DNA from: Prochlorococcus sp. AG-355-P07
GTDB lineage: Bacteria; Cyanobacteriota; Cyanobacteriia; PCC-6307; Cyanobiaceae
Direction: 5' to 3'
Assembly (NCBI GenBank): GCA_003280575.1
Contig: QCEN01000001.1
Coordinates: 186,001-250,000 of the forward strand
Length of the DNA: 64,000 nt
A program made the translations under genes and the position numbers. The notes under the pieces are model-generated. The model did not search any database, was not told the DNA's origin, and saw only the letters and a list, made by a program, of their open reading frames with translations. Shown here piece after piece: positions 19,213-27,012 of this stretch (the stretch's first letter is position 1; the number at the start of each line of letters is the position of its first letter).

Positions 19213-20268
19213 ATGCTGAATACCAATAAAACAAATGCTGATGATTTAAGAATTTATCAAATTATTGACGCTAATCTAGATAGAGCTAGAGAAGGACTAA
19301 GAGTATTAGAGGATTGGGCTAGATTTGGTCTAGGTAAAGAAAAATATGTTGAAAGGATTAAAAATTTTAGACAAATTTTGGGAAAAAATCATTTAGAAGT
19401 TTATAAACAATCTAGAAATCACATTGAAGATAAATGCAAAGGATTGACTCATCAAGAGCAAATCAACAGAAAAACCTCTGAGCAAATTATAAGTTCTAAT
19501 TCAGGGAGAGTTCAAGAAGCATTAAGAGTCATAGAAGAATTCTCAAGGCTTCATAATAATGAGCTTTCAAAAATCGCTTCGAAAATCAGATATGAAATAT
19601 ATACTATAGAAATCGACTTGTTAAGTTTAAGCAAGTGCGAGAAGTCGGAGAAAATATTAAAAAAAAACGACTTATATGTAATTACAGATCAAAGAGACAA
19701 TTTGTTAGAAATAATAGAAGAAATTTTGATTGCGGGAGTAAGAATTATCCAACATAGATTTAAAACGGGAACTGATAAAGATCATCTTCAAAAAGCAATT
19801 CAAATTAAAAATCTATGTAAAAGATATAGTTCTTTGTTCATCGTTAACGACAGACTTGATATAGCTTTAGCATCAAATGCAGATGGCATTCATCTCGGTC
19901 AAGATGATTTAGACTTAAAAACCGCGAGAAAATTATTAGGTCATTCAAAAATAATTGGTGTAAGTGCAAATAATGAAATTGATATTTCTAATGCTCTTAA
20001 AGAGGGTTGTGACTATATAGGAATTGGACCAGTATTTGAAACTGAAACGAAAAAGAATAAAAAACCTATAGGTATTGAAAGGATCAAAACATTAACAAAA
20101 GATTTAAATATTCCATGGTTTGCTATTGGAGGAATTAAAACAAGTAATATTTCATACTTAAAAAGCAATGGGTTCAAAAAAGTTGCTTTAGTTTCACAAT
20201 TAATGAATTCTGAAGATCCTAAAGAAGAAGCTATCATGATCTTAAAAGAGTTGTCCCATGAAAATTAA
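19213..20268 (+). CDS. thiE: Thiamine-phosphate synthase with cyanobacterial N-terminal domain
   Basis: This enzyme joins HMP-pyrophosphate and the thiazole phosphate to form thiamine phosphate. At 351 residues it is longer than the about 210-residue bacterial ThiE. The first ~145 residues form an alpha-helical domain (DANLDRAREGLRVLEDWAR, SNSGRVQEALRVIEEF) found in cyanobacterial homologues. The TIM-barrel ThiE part starts at about 155 (LYVITDQRD) and has VNDRLDIALASNADGIHLGQDD and GIGPVFETETK. It is translationally coupled to thiS, whose start lies 11 bp before the thiE stop. Confidence 0.93.
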   Translation: MLNTNKTNADDLRIYQIIDANLDRAREGLRVLEDWARFGLGKEKYVERIKNFRQILGKNHLEVYKQSRNHIEDKCKGLTHQEQINRKTSEQIISSNSGRVQEALRVIEEFSRLHNNELSKIASKIRYEIYTIEIDLLSLSKCEKSEKILKKNDLYVITDQRDNLLEIIEEILIAGVRIIQHRFKTGTDKDHLQKAIQIKNLCKRYSSLFIVNDRLDIALASNADGIHLGQDDLDLKTARKLLGHSKIIGVSANNEIDISNALKEGCDYIGIGPVFETETKKNKKPIGIERIKTLTKDLNIPWFAIGGIKTSNISYLKSNGFKKVALVSQLMNSEDPKEEAIMILKELSHEN

Positions 20269-20467
20269 AGTTAATGGTGAGGAAAAAAAAATAGAACTTG
20301 ATCAAGAAAATGCTCTATTATCTACAGCGCTTAATTCCATGGGATATAAACCAAACACAATTGTTGTCGAATTAAATAATTTAATTATTAATTCAATAAA
20401 ATGGGAAAAAGTGAAACTTAAAGATGGTGATAATCTAGAAATCGTCTCAATAGTTGGTGGTGGTTAA
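20258..20467 (+). CDS. thiS: Thiamine biosynthesis sulfur carrier ThiS
   Basis: This 69-residue ubiquitin-like sulfur carrier supplies sulfur for the thiazole ring. It starts MKIKVNGEEK, a beta-strand typical of ThiS, and ends in VSIVGGG; the terminal Gly-Gly is adenylated and thiocarboxylated. It overlaps the 3' end of thiE by 11 bp, so the two are coupled. Confidence 0.93.
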   Translation: MKIKVNGEEKKIELDQENALLSTALNSMGYKPNTIVVELNNLIINSIKWEKVKLKDGDNLEIVSIVGGG

Positions 20468-20575
20468 AAAAAAGATCTTTGTATATTGAAAATCTTCATA
20501 ATTTTTTAAGTTTAAGCTTGAAACAATAACCAAAATTTTTTCATTTTCGTTTTATATTCTTAATACTTAAACAAA

Positions 20576-20743
20576 ATGATGAAAGAAATTAACAATAATT
20601 CAAGATCTCTAAAATGGGAGCAAAATGGAGAGTTAGCCCATAAAGATCTCTCTGAGTTAATAGAAAGATTAAAAAATGTAGAAAGTGAGCATGCCTCTTC
20701 TGAATTGTCTAGATTAGGTACAAAATCAGACATAAAAGATTAA
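20576..20743 (+). CDS. Small hypothetical, 55 residues
   Basis: An ATG-ATG start opens a 55-residue ORF ending in TAA. The product is hydrophilic: MMKEINNNSRSLKWEQNG, then an amphipathic stretch ELAHKDLSELIERLKNVESEHA and a short charged tail. It has no membrane segment. I do not recognise a family. It lies 108 bp after thiS on the same strand. The codon use is like that of its neighbours and no other gene occupies this interval, which supports it moderately. Confidence 0.5.
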   Translation: MMKEINNNSRSLKWEQNGELAHKDLSELIERLKNVESEHASSELSRLGTKSDIKD

Positions 20744-20810
20744 TTTTGTTAAGTAGATCTTGTTTTTATAAAAATTTGTACCAAATTATAATTACTAAAT
20801 ATAAAAGTAA

Positions 20811-20942
20811 ATGCCGAAAAGATTTCCAGAGTGGGTAAATACTGAAGTTGTCATTAAGGCAATCAAAATGCGAGAAGAAGGAATGCTTTCAAAACAACTT
20901 AATTTATGGATAGAAAATCTATTAGAAATAGAAAAAAAGTAG
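20811..20942 (+). CDS. Small hypothetical, 43 residues
   Basis: This ORF reads MPKRFPEWVNTEVVIKAI followed by KMREEGMLSKQLNLWIENLLEIE, ending in TAG. The start KRFPEW and the charged helix are typical of a small soluble protein. No family is recognised. It ends 4 bp before the convergent larB stop, a fit typical of real genes in this compact genome. Confidence 0.5.
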   Translation: MPKRFPEWVNTEVVIKAIKMREEGMLSKQLNLWIENLLEIEKK

Positions 20943-20946
20943 GTAT

Positions 20947-21603
20947 TTAGGAAATACTTTTAATAATTCTTAGAGCTGCCATTGCGGCTCCATATCCATT
21001 ATCTATATTCATAACTACAATACCAGGAGAACAACTAGACAACATACTATTTAAGGCAGTTTCTCCATTTTTGCTGACTCCATAGCCAACTGAAACAGGT
21101 ACTGCAATTATTGGTTGAGCCAACAATCCTCCCACTACTGTTGCCAAAGCTCCTTCCATTCCAGCACAAACTATTAAAACATCATATTTATTAATTTCTT
21201 CTAACTGACTCATTAATCGATGAAGTCCTGCTACGCCAACATCTATAAAAGATTGGCAATTCAAACCATAGATTTCAAGAGCTAATTGTGCTTCAAGCGT
21301 AACGGCTAAATCACTTGACCCTCCTGAAATTATGGCAACTTTTTTATTTGTATTTATTTTATTTTGATTTTTCCCAATTATTAGGCAATTTGCTTCTTCA
21401 TAGAAGCATGCATCATCATGCAAATCTAAAAGATAATTAGCTTTTTCACTATTAATCCTAGTAATAAAAACAACCTCATTTTGACTTAATACACTCTCAG
21501 ATAATCTCTTTAATTGGTCGATACTCTTGTCTTGCCCCCAAATAGCCTCAATGAGCCCAAGCCTCTCTCTTCTTTGAAAATCAAAATTGATATCAAAATT
21601 CAT
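20947..21603 (-). CDS. larB: LarB/CpmA-like, PurE-domain protein
   Basis: The 218-residue protein has a C-terminal PurE-like fold with AIISGGSSDLAVTLEAQLAL, DVGVAGLHRLM, VCAGMEGALATVVGGLLAQP and the VSVGYG segment. LarB carboxylates and hydrolyses nicotinic acid adenine dinucleotide to start the nickel-pincer cofactor. The cyanobacterial homologue is known as CpmA, a circadian phase modifier. The sequence supports the family; which role applies here is open. Its start overlaps the stop of the upstream TIGR03792 gene by 4 bp, placing it last in an era-trmD/ispF-TIGR03792-larB operon. Confidence 0.88.
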   Translation of the reverse strand: MNFDINFDFQRRERLGLIEAIWGQDKSIDQLKRLSESVLSQNEVVFITRINSEKANYLLDLHDDACFYEEANCLIIGKNQNKINTNKKVAIISGGSSDLAVTLEAQLALEIYGLNCQSFIDVGVAGLHRLMSQLEEINKYDVLIVCAGMEGALATVVGGLLAQPIIAVPVSVGYGVSKNGETALNSMLSSCSPGIVVMNIDNGYGAAMAALRIIKSIS

Positions 21604-22046
21604 CTTTGCTTATCTAATTCTCCCTCATAAATTAATTCAAAAGGATTTTCTCCCACATTTAGAACAGCCTTAACATTATCTTCAAATTTTTCTTGGACCA
21701 TATTTACTTCTGACATTGGTATGCTTTTCCATAATTTCTTACTTTTCCAATTTACCAATATTAAAGCTTCTTCTTTTTCTTTATCCCAAAATAATTGTCG
21801 TCCCAAAAAGCCATCTTGAGAAGATAACCAAGGCTCCCATATCTCTTTTTCAGCATTCAACCATGCCTCCTTCACATCAGCAGGGACTTTAAGTCTTAGT
21901 TCCTCTACGACTATTTCACCTTGATAACTATCCATAGTAAGCGCCTTTAAATCGGGAATATCAGATTGAAAAATTAAAACTAATAAGCAAATTAATACTA
22001 AACAAAATCTTTGAATTTTTTTTTTCAAATTTAAATTTAGTTTCAT
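21600..22046 (-). CDS. TIGR03792 family protein
   Basis: This 148-residue protein has an N-terminal hydrophobic segment (about residues 11-27, [16 protein letters not shown]) that is either a signal peptide or an anchor. The rest, with [57 protein letters not shown] and VNMVQEKFE, matches the cyanobacterial TIGR03792 family, a dimeric alpha-beta barrel fold. No function is known. Overlaps of 4 bp at both ends with its neighbours indicate translational coupling. Confidence 0.75.
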   Translation of the reverse strand: MKLNLNLKKKIQRFCLVLICLLVLIFQSDIPDLKALTMDSYQGEIVVEELRLKVPADVKEAWLNAEKEIWEPWLSSQDGFLGRQLFWDKEKEEALILVNWKSKKLWKSIPMSEVNMVQEKFEDNVKAVLNVGENPFELIYEGELDKQR

Positions 22047-23263
22047 TTTTTCTCAAGTAGGACTACTGAATGGCAACTTATACCTTCTTCTCTTCCTTCT
22101 GGACCCAATTTTTCATTAGTAGTTGCTTTAATACCTATTAAACTTTCATCAATTTTTAAAATCTCAGAAATATTTTTTTTCATTTGTTTTATATGTGGCA
22201 TGATTTTTGGCCTTTCAGCAACAAGAACACTATCAATATTATTTATTTCCCAACCATCTTGTCTTATCAAATCAATCACTTTTGATAATAAAAATAAGCT
22301 ATCAGCATTTTTCCATTTTTCATCAGATGGCGGGAAATACTTTCCAATATCTCCCAGCGAGAGTGCTCCTAATAATGCATCCATTATTGAGTGACTTAAA
22401 ACATCAGCATCACTATGACCATCTAAACCTAATTTATCGGGATGAAGCAATTTTACACCTCCAATAATTAAATCTCTCTCTTCTACTAGTCTATGAATAT
22501 CGTATCCATTACCTATTCTAAATTTCATTAATTGATTAGTTTCTTTTAATATTCTCTTACTTTGTGGCGATTTTTTATAGTTTTCATTTGAAATCAAGTC
22601 ACTTCTTCTCTCCAATGTTCTTTCAATACTTTTTTGCCTTCTCCACGAATTAATCTCTCTGTGGTTGCCGCTAACTAAGATGTCTGGCACTTTCATATCT
22701 TTAAAAATTAATGGCCTCGTGTAGTGAGGATATTCTAGTAAAGAAGAATTATGACTCTCATCTGCTAAGGAATCTGGATCACCAAGAGTTCCTGGTAATA
22801 ATCTAGTCAAACCGTTAATTATTGATAAAGCGGGTATTTCACCTCCAGAAAGTACATAATCTCCTATCGATATCTCCTCATCAGCTAAACATCTAATCCT
22901 TTCATCAAAACCTTCATATTGACCACAAATAATTATTATTTGATCCAAAGTTGACCATCTCACTAGATCTTTTTGCTTTAAGACTTTACCCTGTGGTGTC
23001 ATCAACAAAGTTTTTCTTTTAGTTGTTTTTTTGATTGATTCATACGCTTTATAAATAGGTTCAGGTTTTAATACCATTCCTGCTCCTCCTCCATAAGGCT
23101 TATCGTCTACTTGCCTGTAAAAACCTTCTCCATATTCTCTTAAATCATATAAGTTCACATCGATCAAATTATTATCGAGAGCTCTTGTTATTACTCCTAA
23201 ATTATTTATTAATTCAAAAGCCTTTGGGAAAAGTGTAATTACATCAAAATTAAAACTACTCAT
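22043..23263 (-). CDS. trmD-ispF: TrmD-IspF fusion: tRNA m1G37 methyltransferase plus MECDP synthase
   Basis: One 406-residue frame holds two complete enzymes. Residues 1-245 are TrmD, with [30 protein letters not shown] and [13 protein letters not shown], the knotted SAM and tRNA site. Residues 246-406, from an internal Met at 22526-22528, are IspF of the MEP isoprenoid pathway, with [29 protein letters not shown] and IGKYFPP. The linker is only KETNQL. The Gln codon there (CAA at 22532-22534) is one transition from TAA, and would end TrmD at a normal length just before the IspF start. It abuts era with no gap and overlaps the downstream gene by 4 bp. Each activity is near certain; whether they stay fused is not. 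Confidence 0.93.
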   Translation of the reverse strand: MSSFNFDVITLFPKAFELINNLGVITRALDNNLIDVNLYDLREYGEGFYRQVDDKPYGGGAGMVLKPEPIYKAYESIKKTTKRKTLLMTPQGKVLKQKDLVRWSTLDQIIIICGQYEGFDERIRCLADEEISIGDYVLSGGEIPALSIINGLTRLLPGTLGDPDSLADESHNSSLLEYPHYTRPLIFKDMKVPDILVSGNHREINSWRRQKSIERTLERRSDLISNENYKKSPQSKRILKETNQLMKFRIGNGYDIHRLVEERDLIIGGVKLLHPDKLGLDGHSDADVLSHSIMDALLGALSLGDIGKYFPPSDEKWKNADSLFLLSKVIDLIRQDGWEINNIDSVLVAERPKIMPHIKQMKKNISEILKIDESLIGIKATTNEKLGPEGREEGISCHSVVLLEKK

Positions 23264-24181
23264 TTAGAAATCTTCCTCATAACCAAACTCGACTAGCCTT
23301 GATACTTTTTTTCTCCAATTAGGAACAACTTTCACAAATAACTCCAAGTGAACTGGACCATCAATTAATTTTGACATATTTGATCTTGCTGACTGACCAA
23401 TAATTTTTAACATTGAACCTTGCTTTCCAATAAGAATGCCTTTTTGAGTTGATCTTTCAACGATAATAGTAGCCAAGATAGCAGTAAAAGTTTTGCCATT
23501 TTTTCTTTGCATTTCCTCTATCTTTTCTATTTTTACTGCAACACTATGAGGAACTTCTTCTCTTGTATTTATTAATACCTGCTCTCTTACTAAATCAGAT
23601 AATAAATTATCTAATGGTTGATCGCATATCATTTCTTCATCATAAAGTTTTGGTCCCTCTGGAAGAAAAGTAAGTAACATATCAACTAATTCAGGACATC
23701 CTTCTCCATTTGAAGCACTTACAATTTGAAAAGTTCTATTAATTCCTAATAATCTTCTATATTGTTCTATTCGTAAATTTCTAAATTCTTTACTTACTAA
23801 ATCCCACTTATTTAATACAACAATAAACTCAGTTTTATTTGATATTAAAAAGTTCAATATATATTCATCACCTCTACCAGGCTCCTCACTTGAATCAATA
23901 ACAAAAATAACCACATCAACTCCATCAGTTGCCGATTTTGCGTTTTTTACTAATATTTCTCCAAGTCGATGATGAGGTTTATGAACACCTGGTGTGTCGA
24001 CAAAAATTATTTGTCCATTTTTTGTAGTAAGTATTCCTTTTAATTTATTTCTCGTAGTTTGTGCTATCGGAGAAGTAATTGTTATTTTTTCTCCAATCAA
24101 CTTATTTAATAAAGTAGATTTCCCGACATTTGGCCTTCCTAGTAAAGTTACAAACCCAGATCTATAATTGGACAAAGACAT
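23264..24181 (-). CDS. era: GTPase Era
   Basis: Era is a GTPase that binds 16S rRNA in small-subunit assembly. The 305-residue protein has G1 GRPNVGKSTL near residue 16, G3 DTPG (VDTPGVHKPHH), G4 NKWD, and a C-terminal KH domain with ERSTQKGILIGKQGSMLK. The length is normal. It is directly upstream of trmD-ispF with no spacer, forming the first gene of the operon. Confidence 0.96.
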   Translation of the reverse strand: MSLSNYRSGFVTLLGRPNVGKSTLLNKLIGEKITITSPIAQTTRNKLKGILTTKNGQIIFVDTPGVHKPHHRLGEILVKNAKSATDGVDVVIFVIDSSEEPGRGDEYILNFLISNKTEFIVVLNKWDLVSKEFRNLRIEQYRRLLGINRTFQIVSASNGEGCPELVDMLLTFLPEGPKLYDEEMICDQPLDNLLSDLVREQVLINTREEVPHSVAVKIEKIEEMQRKNGKTFTAILATIIVERSTQKGILIGKQGSMLKIIGQSARSNMSKLIDGPVHLELFVKVVPNWRKKVSRLVEFGYEEDF

Positions 24182-24213
24182 TTAATGCATCAATAATAAA
24201 ATTCTGATCAAAA

Positions 24214-24741
24214 ATGAAAAAAAAAGCTATAAATTTAAAAGAAGCAACGTTTACTCAGGCGATAAATATATCCGCACAATGGTGTAAAGAGTGGGGAGAA
24301 GATTTGCTCAGCGAAGAGGTTTTAGCCGATAGAATTGCAGAGCTAATCAAAACAAAAAAAGGACTCAGAGGATTTTTTGCTTACGCTTTATCAGATAAAA
24401 ATTGTTTTTTGTTAGATAAACTTCCTTATTCACTAATTTTCAAACTTAACGAGGGTAGTGATGCCGTAGTAGAAATAGTAGTAAAAAATTTAATAATGAG
24501 TTCCGCTCAAATTATTATTCATAGGAGAGAAAATAATCATGAATATGAGATAACATCAGAGAATATTTCAGATAGATGTAAAGCTATTTTGAGACTGTTA
24601 GAAACAAAGTCAGTTACAAAGAATGTTAATCGAGTCCTTAAAGACCTAGATGATATGGGTAATAGTTTTGATAATTCAACAAAGTATGATGACGAGCAAA
24701 AAGAATTCATAAAAAAACAAATTCTTGATATTGCCCAATAA
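24214..24741 (+). CDS. Conserved cyanobacterial-type hypothetical
   Basis: This 175-residue soluble protein has no signal peptide or membrane helix. The N-terminal segment contains FTQAINISAQWCKEW, then LADRIAELIKTKKGLRGFFAYALSD, a beta-rich middle (VVEIVVKNLIMSSAQIIIHRR) and a helical end. I do not recognise a named family. It is divergent from era (32 bp apart) and ends at a hairpin that also terminates the convergent neighbour. Frame and codon use make it a real gene. Confidence 0.75.
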   Translation: MKKKAINLKEATFTQAINISAQWCKEWGEDLLSEEVLADRIAELIKTKKGLRGFFAYALSDKNCFLLDKLPYSLIFKLNEGSDAVVEIVVKNLIMSSAQIIIHRRENNHEYEITSENISDRCKAILRLLETKSVTKNVNRVLKDLDDMGNSFDNSTKYDDEQKEFIKKQILDIAQ

Positions 24742-24743
24742 AA

Positions 24744-24769
24744 AAAGCGTAGAAACTAATCTACGCTTT
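24744..24769 (-). terminator. Intrinsic terminator (bidirectional hairpin)
   Basis: A perfect 10-bp stem, AAAGCGTAGA with TCTACGCTTT, encloses a 6-nt loop AACTAA. On the minus strand it is followed by a run of seven T, so it is a strong terminator for the convergent gene at 24790-25527. For the plus-strand gene the hairpin lies right after the stop, but the T-tract is short. Confidence 0.88.
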
Positions 24770-24789
24770 GGGATAATATGTAAATAATT

Positions 24790-25527
24790 TTAGTCCCTTC
24801 TGCCACCACCTTGAAGAGCTATCATTAATCTTAATATGAAAACGAAAAGATTAATGTAAGTTAGATACATACCCAATGCTCCTGCGAGGTATTGATCATC
24901 ATTATATCTTCTTGGCATTGTATAAAAATCCACAAAAGACATCGCAACAAATAGAACTGTTCCAAATCCTGCGATGATTAATTCAAGTCCTGAACCTCCA
25001 AAAACACCTGGAGCAAAGAATCCCCCAATTAATTGAAAAACCATTGCTATGAGAAGACCTATCAACCCAAGGCCGACAACACCACTCAGTGCTTGACCAA
25101 CACTATCACTCATTCTCTGACCAGTGTAAGAGGCAATAACAAAAGTTATACCTGTAGCTAAAGCTGCTGTTCCTACCGAACCAATGCCAATTGTTCCTAT
25201 TGCTAAAGCAACTATTCCACTTAAGGTAAATCCAGTTAGCAAACTAAATCCTGTTAGTAAAGGCAGGGCCTTAGCGTTATTTGCATTATTTGCGGCGCTT
25301 GTGGCTATAAAAAACAATATTAATTCTGCAATTAAAGCGACAATTGAAAGTGGCTGAAAAAGCCCAGGGTTTGTTGCTATGAGCGAGACACCTGCTAAAA
25401 CACCTAAAGAAGTTAGAACCATACCTCCACCTACATAAGGCAAGGCTTTTTGAACAACATTAGGTCCAACAATTGAACTTGTTTGTGCTTCACGTATAGC
25501 TTGATTGAAATTACTACTTGCTGGCAT
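24790..25527 (-). CDS. Bax inhibitor-1/YccA family membrane protein
   Basis: This 245-residue protein has seven hydrophobic helices and ends in a short basic tail. The block MSFVDFYTMPRR resembles the conserved region before the last helix in BI-1/YccA proteins, and LTGFTLSGIVALAIGTIG is typical of the family. Bacterial members are inner-membrane proteins; some are calcium leak channels, others modulate FtsH. The role here is not shown by the sequence. It is the last gene of the minus-strand run from Ftn2, 72 bp after phoH, and ends at a strong terminator. Confidence 0.88.
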   Translation of the reverse strand: MPASSNFNQAIREAQTSSIVGPNVVQKALPYVGGGMVLTSLGVLAGVSLIATNPGLFQPLSIVALIAELILFFIATSAANNANNAKALPLLTGFSLLTGFTLSGIVALAIGTIGIGSVGTAALATGITFVIASYTGQRMSDSVGQALSGVVGLGLIGLLIAMVFQLIGGFFAPGVFGGSGLELIIAGFGTVLFVAMSFVDFYTMPRRYNDDQYLAGALGMYLTYINLFVFILRLMIALQGGGRRD

Positions 25528-25599
25528 TTTTTTTTTTATTGTTTTTTTATTCTACTTGATTTTTAAAATTTCAGGGTACGGATCACCATAGTTATAACG

Positions 25600-26556
25600 T
25601 TATTGATAAGCCTCAATAATTTTCTGAACTAAAGGATGACGAACTACATCTTCAACAGTTAAAAAACAAAATTTTATTCCTTCAGTTCCAGAGAAAATTC
25701 TTGATGCTTCTATGAGGCCGCTTTCCTGATCTTTTTTCAAATCAATTTGTGTAATATCTCCGTTTACTACCATTTTTGATCTCTCACCTAATCTGGTTAA
25801 AAACATTCTCATTTGAGAGCAAGTTGTGTTTTGTGCTTCATCTAAAATAACCATAGAGTTGTCTAAAGTTCTGCCTCTCATAAATGCTAGAGGTGCTACT
25901 TCAATAATTCCTTTATCGATTAAAGAATTTGTTCTATCAAACCCAAAAATACTATTTAAAGAATCAAATAGGGGTCTTAAGTATGGATCTACTTTCTGTT
26001 GCATATCGCCTGGCAGAAATCCCAAACTTTCTCCAGCTTCTACTGCTGGTCTAGTTAAAACAATTTTTTCTATCTTTTTCTCATTCAATAGTCTTGCTGC
26101 GCACACAGTTGCCAAAAATGTCTTACCAGTTCCAGCTGGACCAATTGCGAATGTAAGATCAAAGTTTTCAATTGATTCAACATATTCTTTTTGCCTTATA
26201 GTTCTAGGTCTTAAATATCTTCCTTCTTTTGAACGAGCTAAGATTTTTTTTCCAAGCTCAGCATGTGAAGATGATTCTCCCATATTTAAAGAACTTAAAG
26301 CCGCTTTGAGATCTACCTCTGGAACTTCTAACCCTTGTTCCCAAATTGGTCTTGTCAGCTCTACTAATGCTGAAGCTTTCTCAATTTTAGATATGATGCC
26401 ATTCATCTCAAGTTGTAAACCTCTTATAGTTAAAGAAACTCCAGTAAGAGACTCAAATTTTTTTAAAAAAGAATTACCGGGACCTGACAGTGCTGTAGCT
26501 GCATCAGAGCTTGGCAAATCTATAGTGAAGTGACCAGTTTTGGAAACTTCTTTCAT
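25600..26556 (-). CDS. phoH: PhoH-family ATPase
   Basis: This 318-residue protein has an N-terminal KH-like region (about 1-110) and a PhoH ATPase domain from about residue 120. Walker A is GPAGTGKTFLATV; RPAVEAGESLGFLPGDMQQKVDPYLRPL and VILDEAQNTTCSQM are signature blocks. PhoH-like proteins are RNA-associated ATPases often tied to stress and RNA processing. The gene is cotranscribed with rpsP (36 bp) and ffh, and is not near any phosphate-regulon gene, so a phosphate role is not implied. Confidence 0.92.
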   Translation of the reverse strand: MKEVSKTGHFTIDLPSSDAATALSGPGNSFLKKFESLTGVSLTIRGLQLEMNGIISKIEKASALVELTRPIWEQGLEVPEVDLKAALSSLNMGESSSHAELGKKILARSKEGRYLRPRTIRQKEYVESIENFDLTFAIGPAGTGKTFLATVCAARLLNEKKIEKIVLTRPAVEAGESLGFLPGDMQQKVDPYLRPLFDSLNSIFGFDRTNSLIDKGIIEVAPLAFMRGRTLDNSMVILDEAQNTTCSQMRMFLTRLGERSKMVVNGDITQIDLKKDQESGLIEASRIFSGTEGIKFCFLTVEDVVRHPLVQKIIEAYQ

Positions 26557-26592
26557 TTAGTTATTGGATAAAAATGTAAATTTATCAAACCA

Positions 26593-26958
26593 CTAGCTTT
26601 CAGCTTCATTATTATCGCTTTCAGCTTTACTACTTTCACTTTTTAGATCTTTGTTTTTAGCTTTAGCTAATTTTTCCTTTTCTAATTTTGCCTTGCCAAT
26701 TGCAATAGAGGGCCTTACAATTTTTTCTAACAACCCACCTTTTTCTAATAACGTTCTTACAACATTAGTTGGCTGAGCACCTTGAGTAAGTCTTGTTCTT
26801 AAAGCTTCCGTATCAAGCCTTGTTTCTTTAGTTCTTGGGTTATAAAAACCTAATTCTTGTAGTGGTCTACCATCTCTTCTGGAAGTACTATTGCATGCAA
26901 CAATTCTGAAACTTGCCTCTTTTTTCTTTCCAAAGCGCTTAAGGCGCAATTTAATCAT
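26593..26958 (-). CDS. rpsP: 30S ribosomal protein S16
   Basis: This small-subunit protein is 121 residues long. The S16 core is in residues 1-80, with [20 protein letters not shown] and [16 protein letters not shown], then a 40-residue charged tail rich in Lys, Ala and Ser/Glu that is longer than the usual 80-90-residue S16. Such tails occur in cyanobacterial members. It sits between ffh (54 bp) and phoH (36 bp) in the same direction. Confidence 0.97.
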   Translation of the reverse strand: MIKLRLKRFGKKKEASFRIVACNSTSRRDGRPLQELGFYNPRTKETRLDTEALRTRLTQGAQPTNVVRTLLEKGGLLEKIVRPSIAIGKAKLEKEKLAKAKNKDLKSESSKAESDNNEAES

Positions 26959-27012
26959 CTTAAATTTATGTATTTTTTATAATAGTATCATTTAAAGGTG
27001 AAAATTTAGAAA

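Noticed and set aside
25826-26533. 235-codon plus-strand ORF opposite phoH
   Set aside because: Long but antisense to a clear PhoH, with Ser-rich composition typical of shadow frames.
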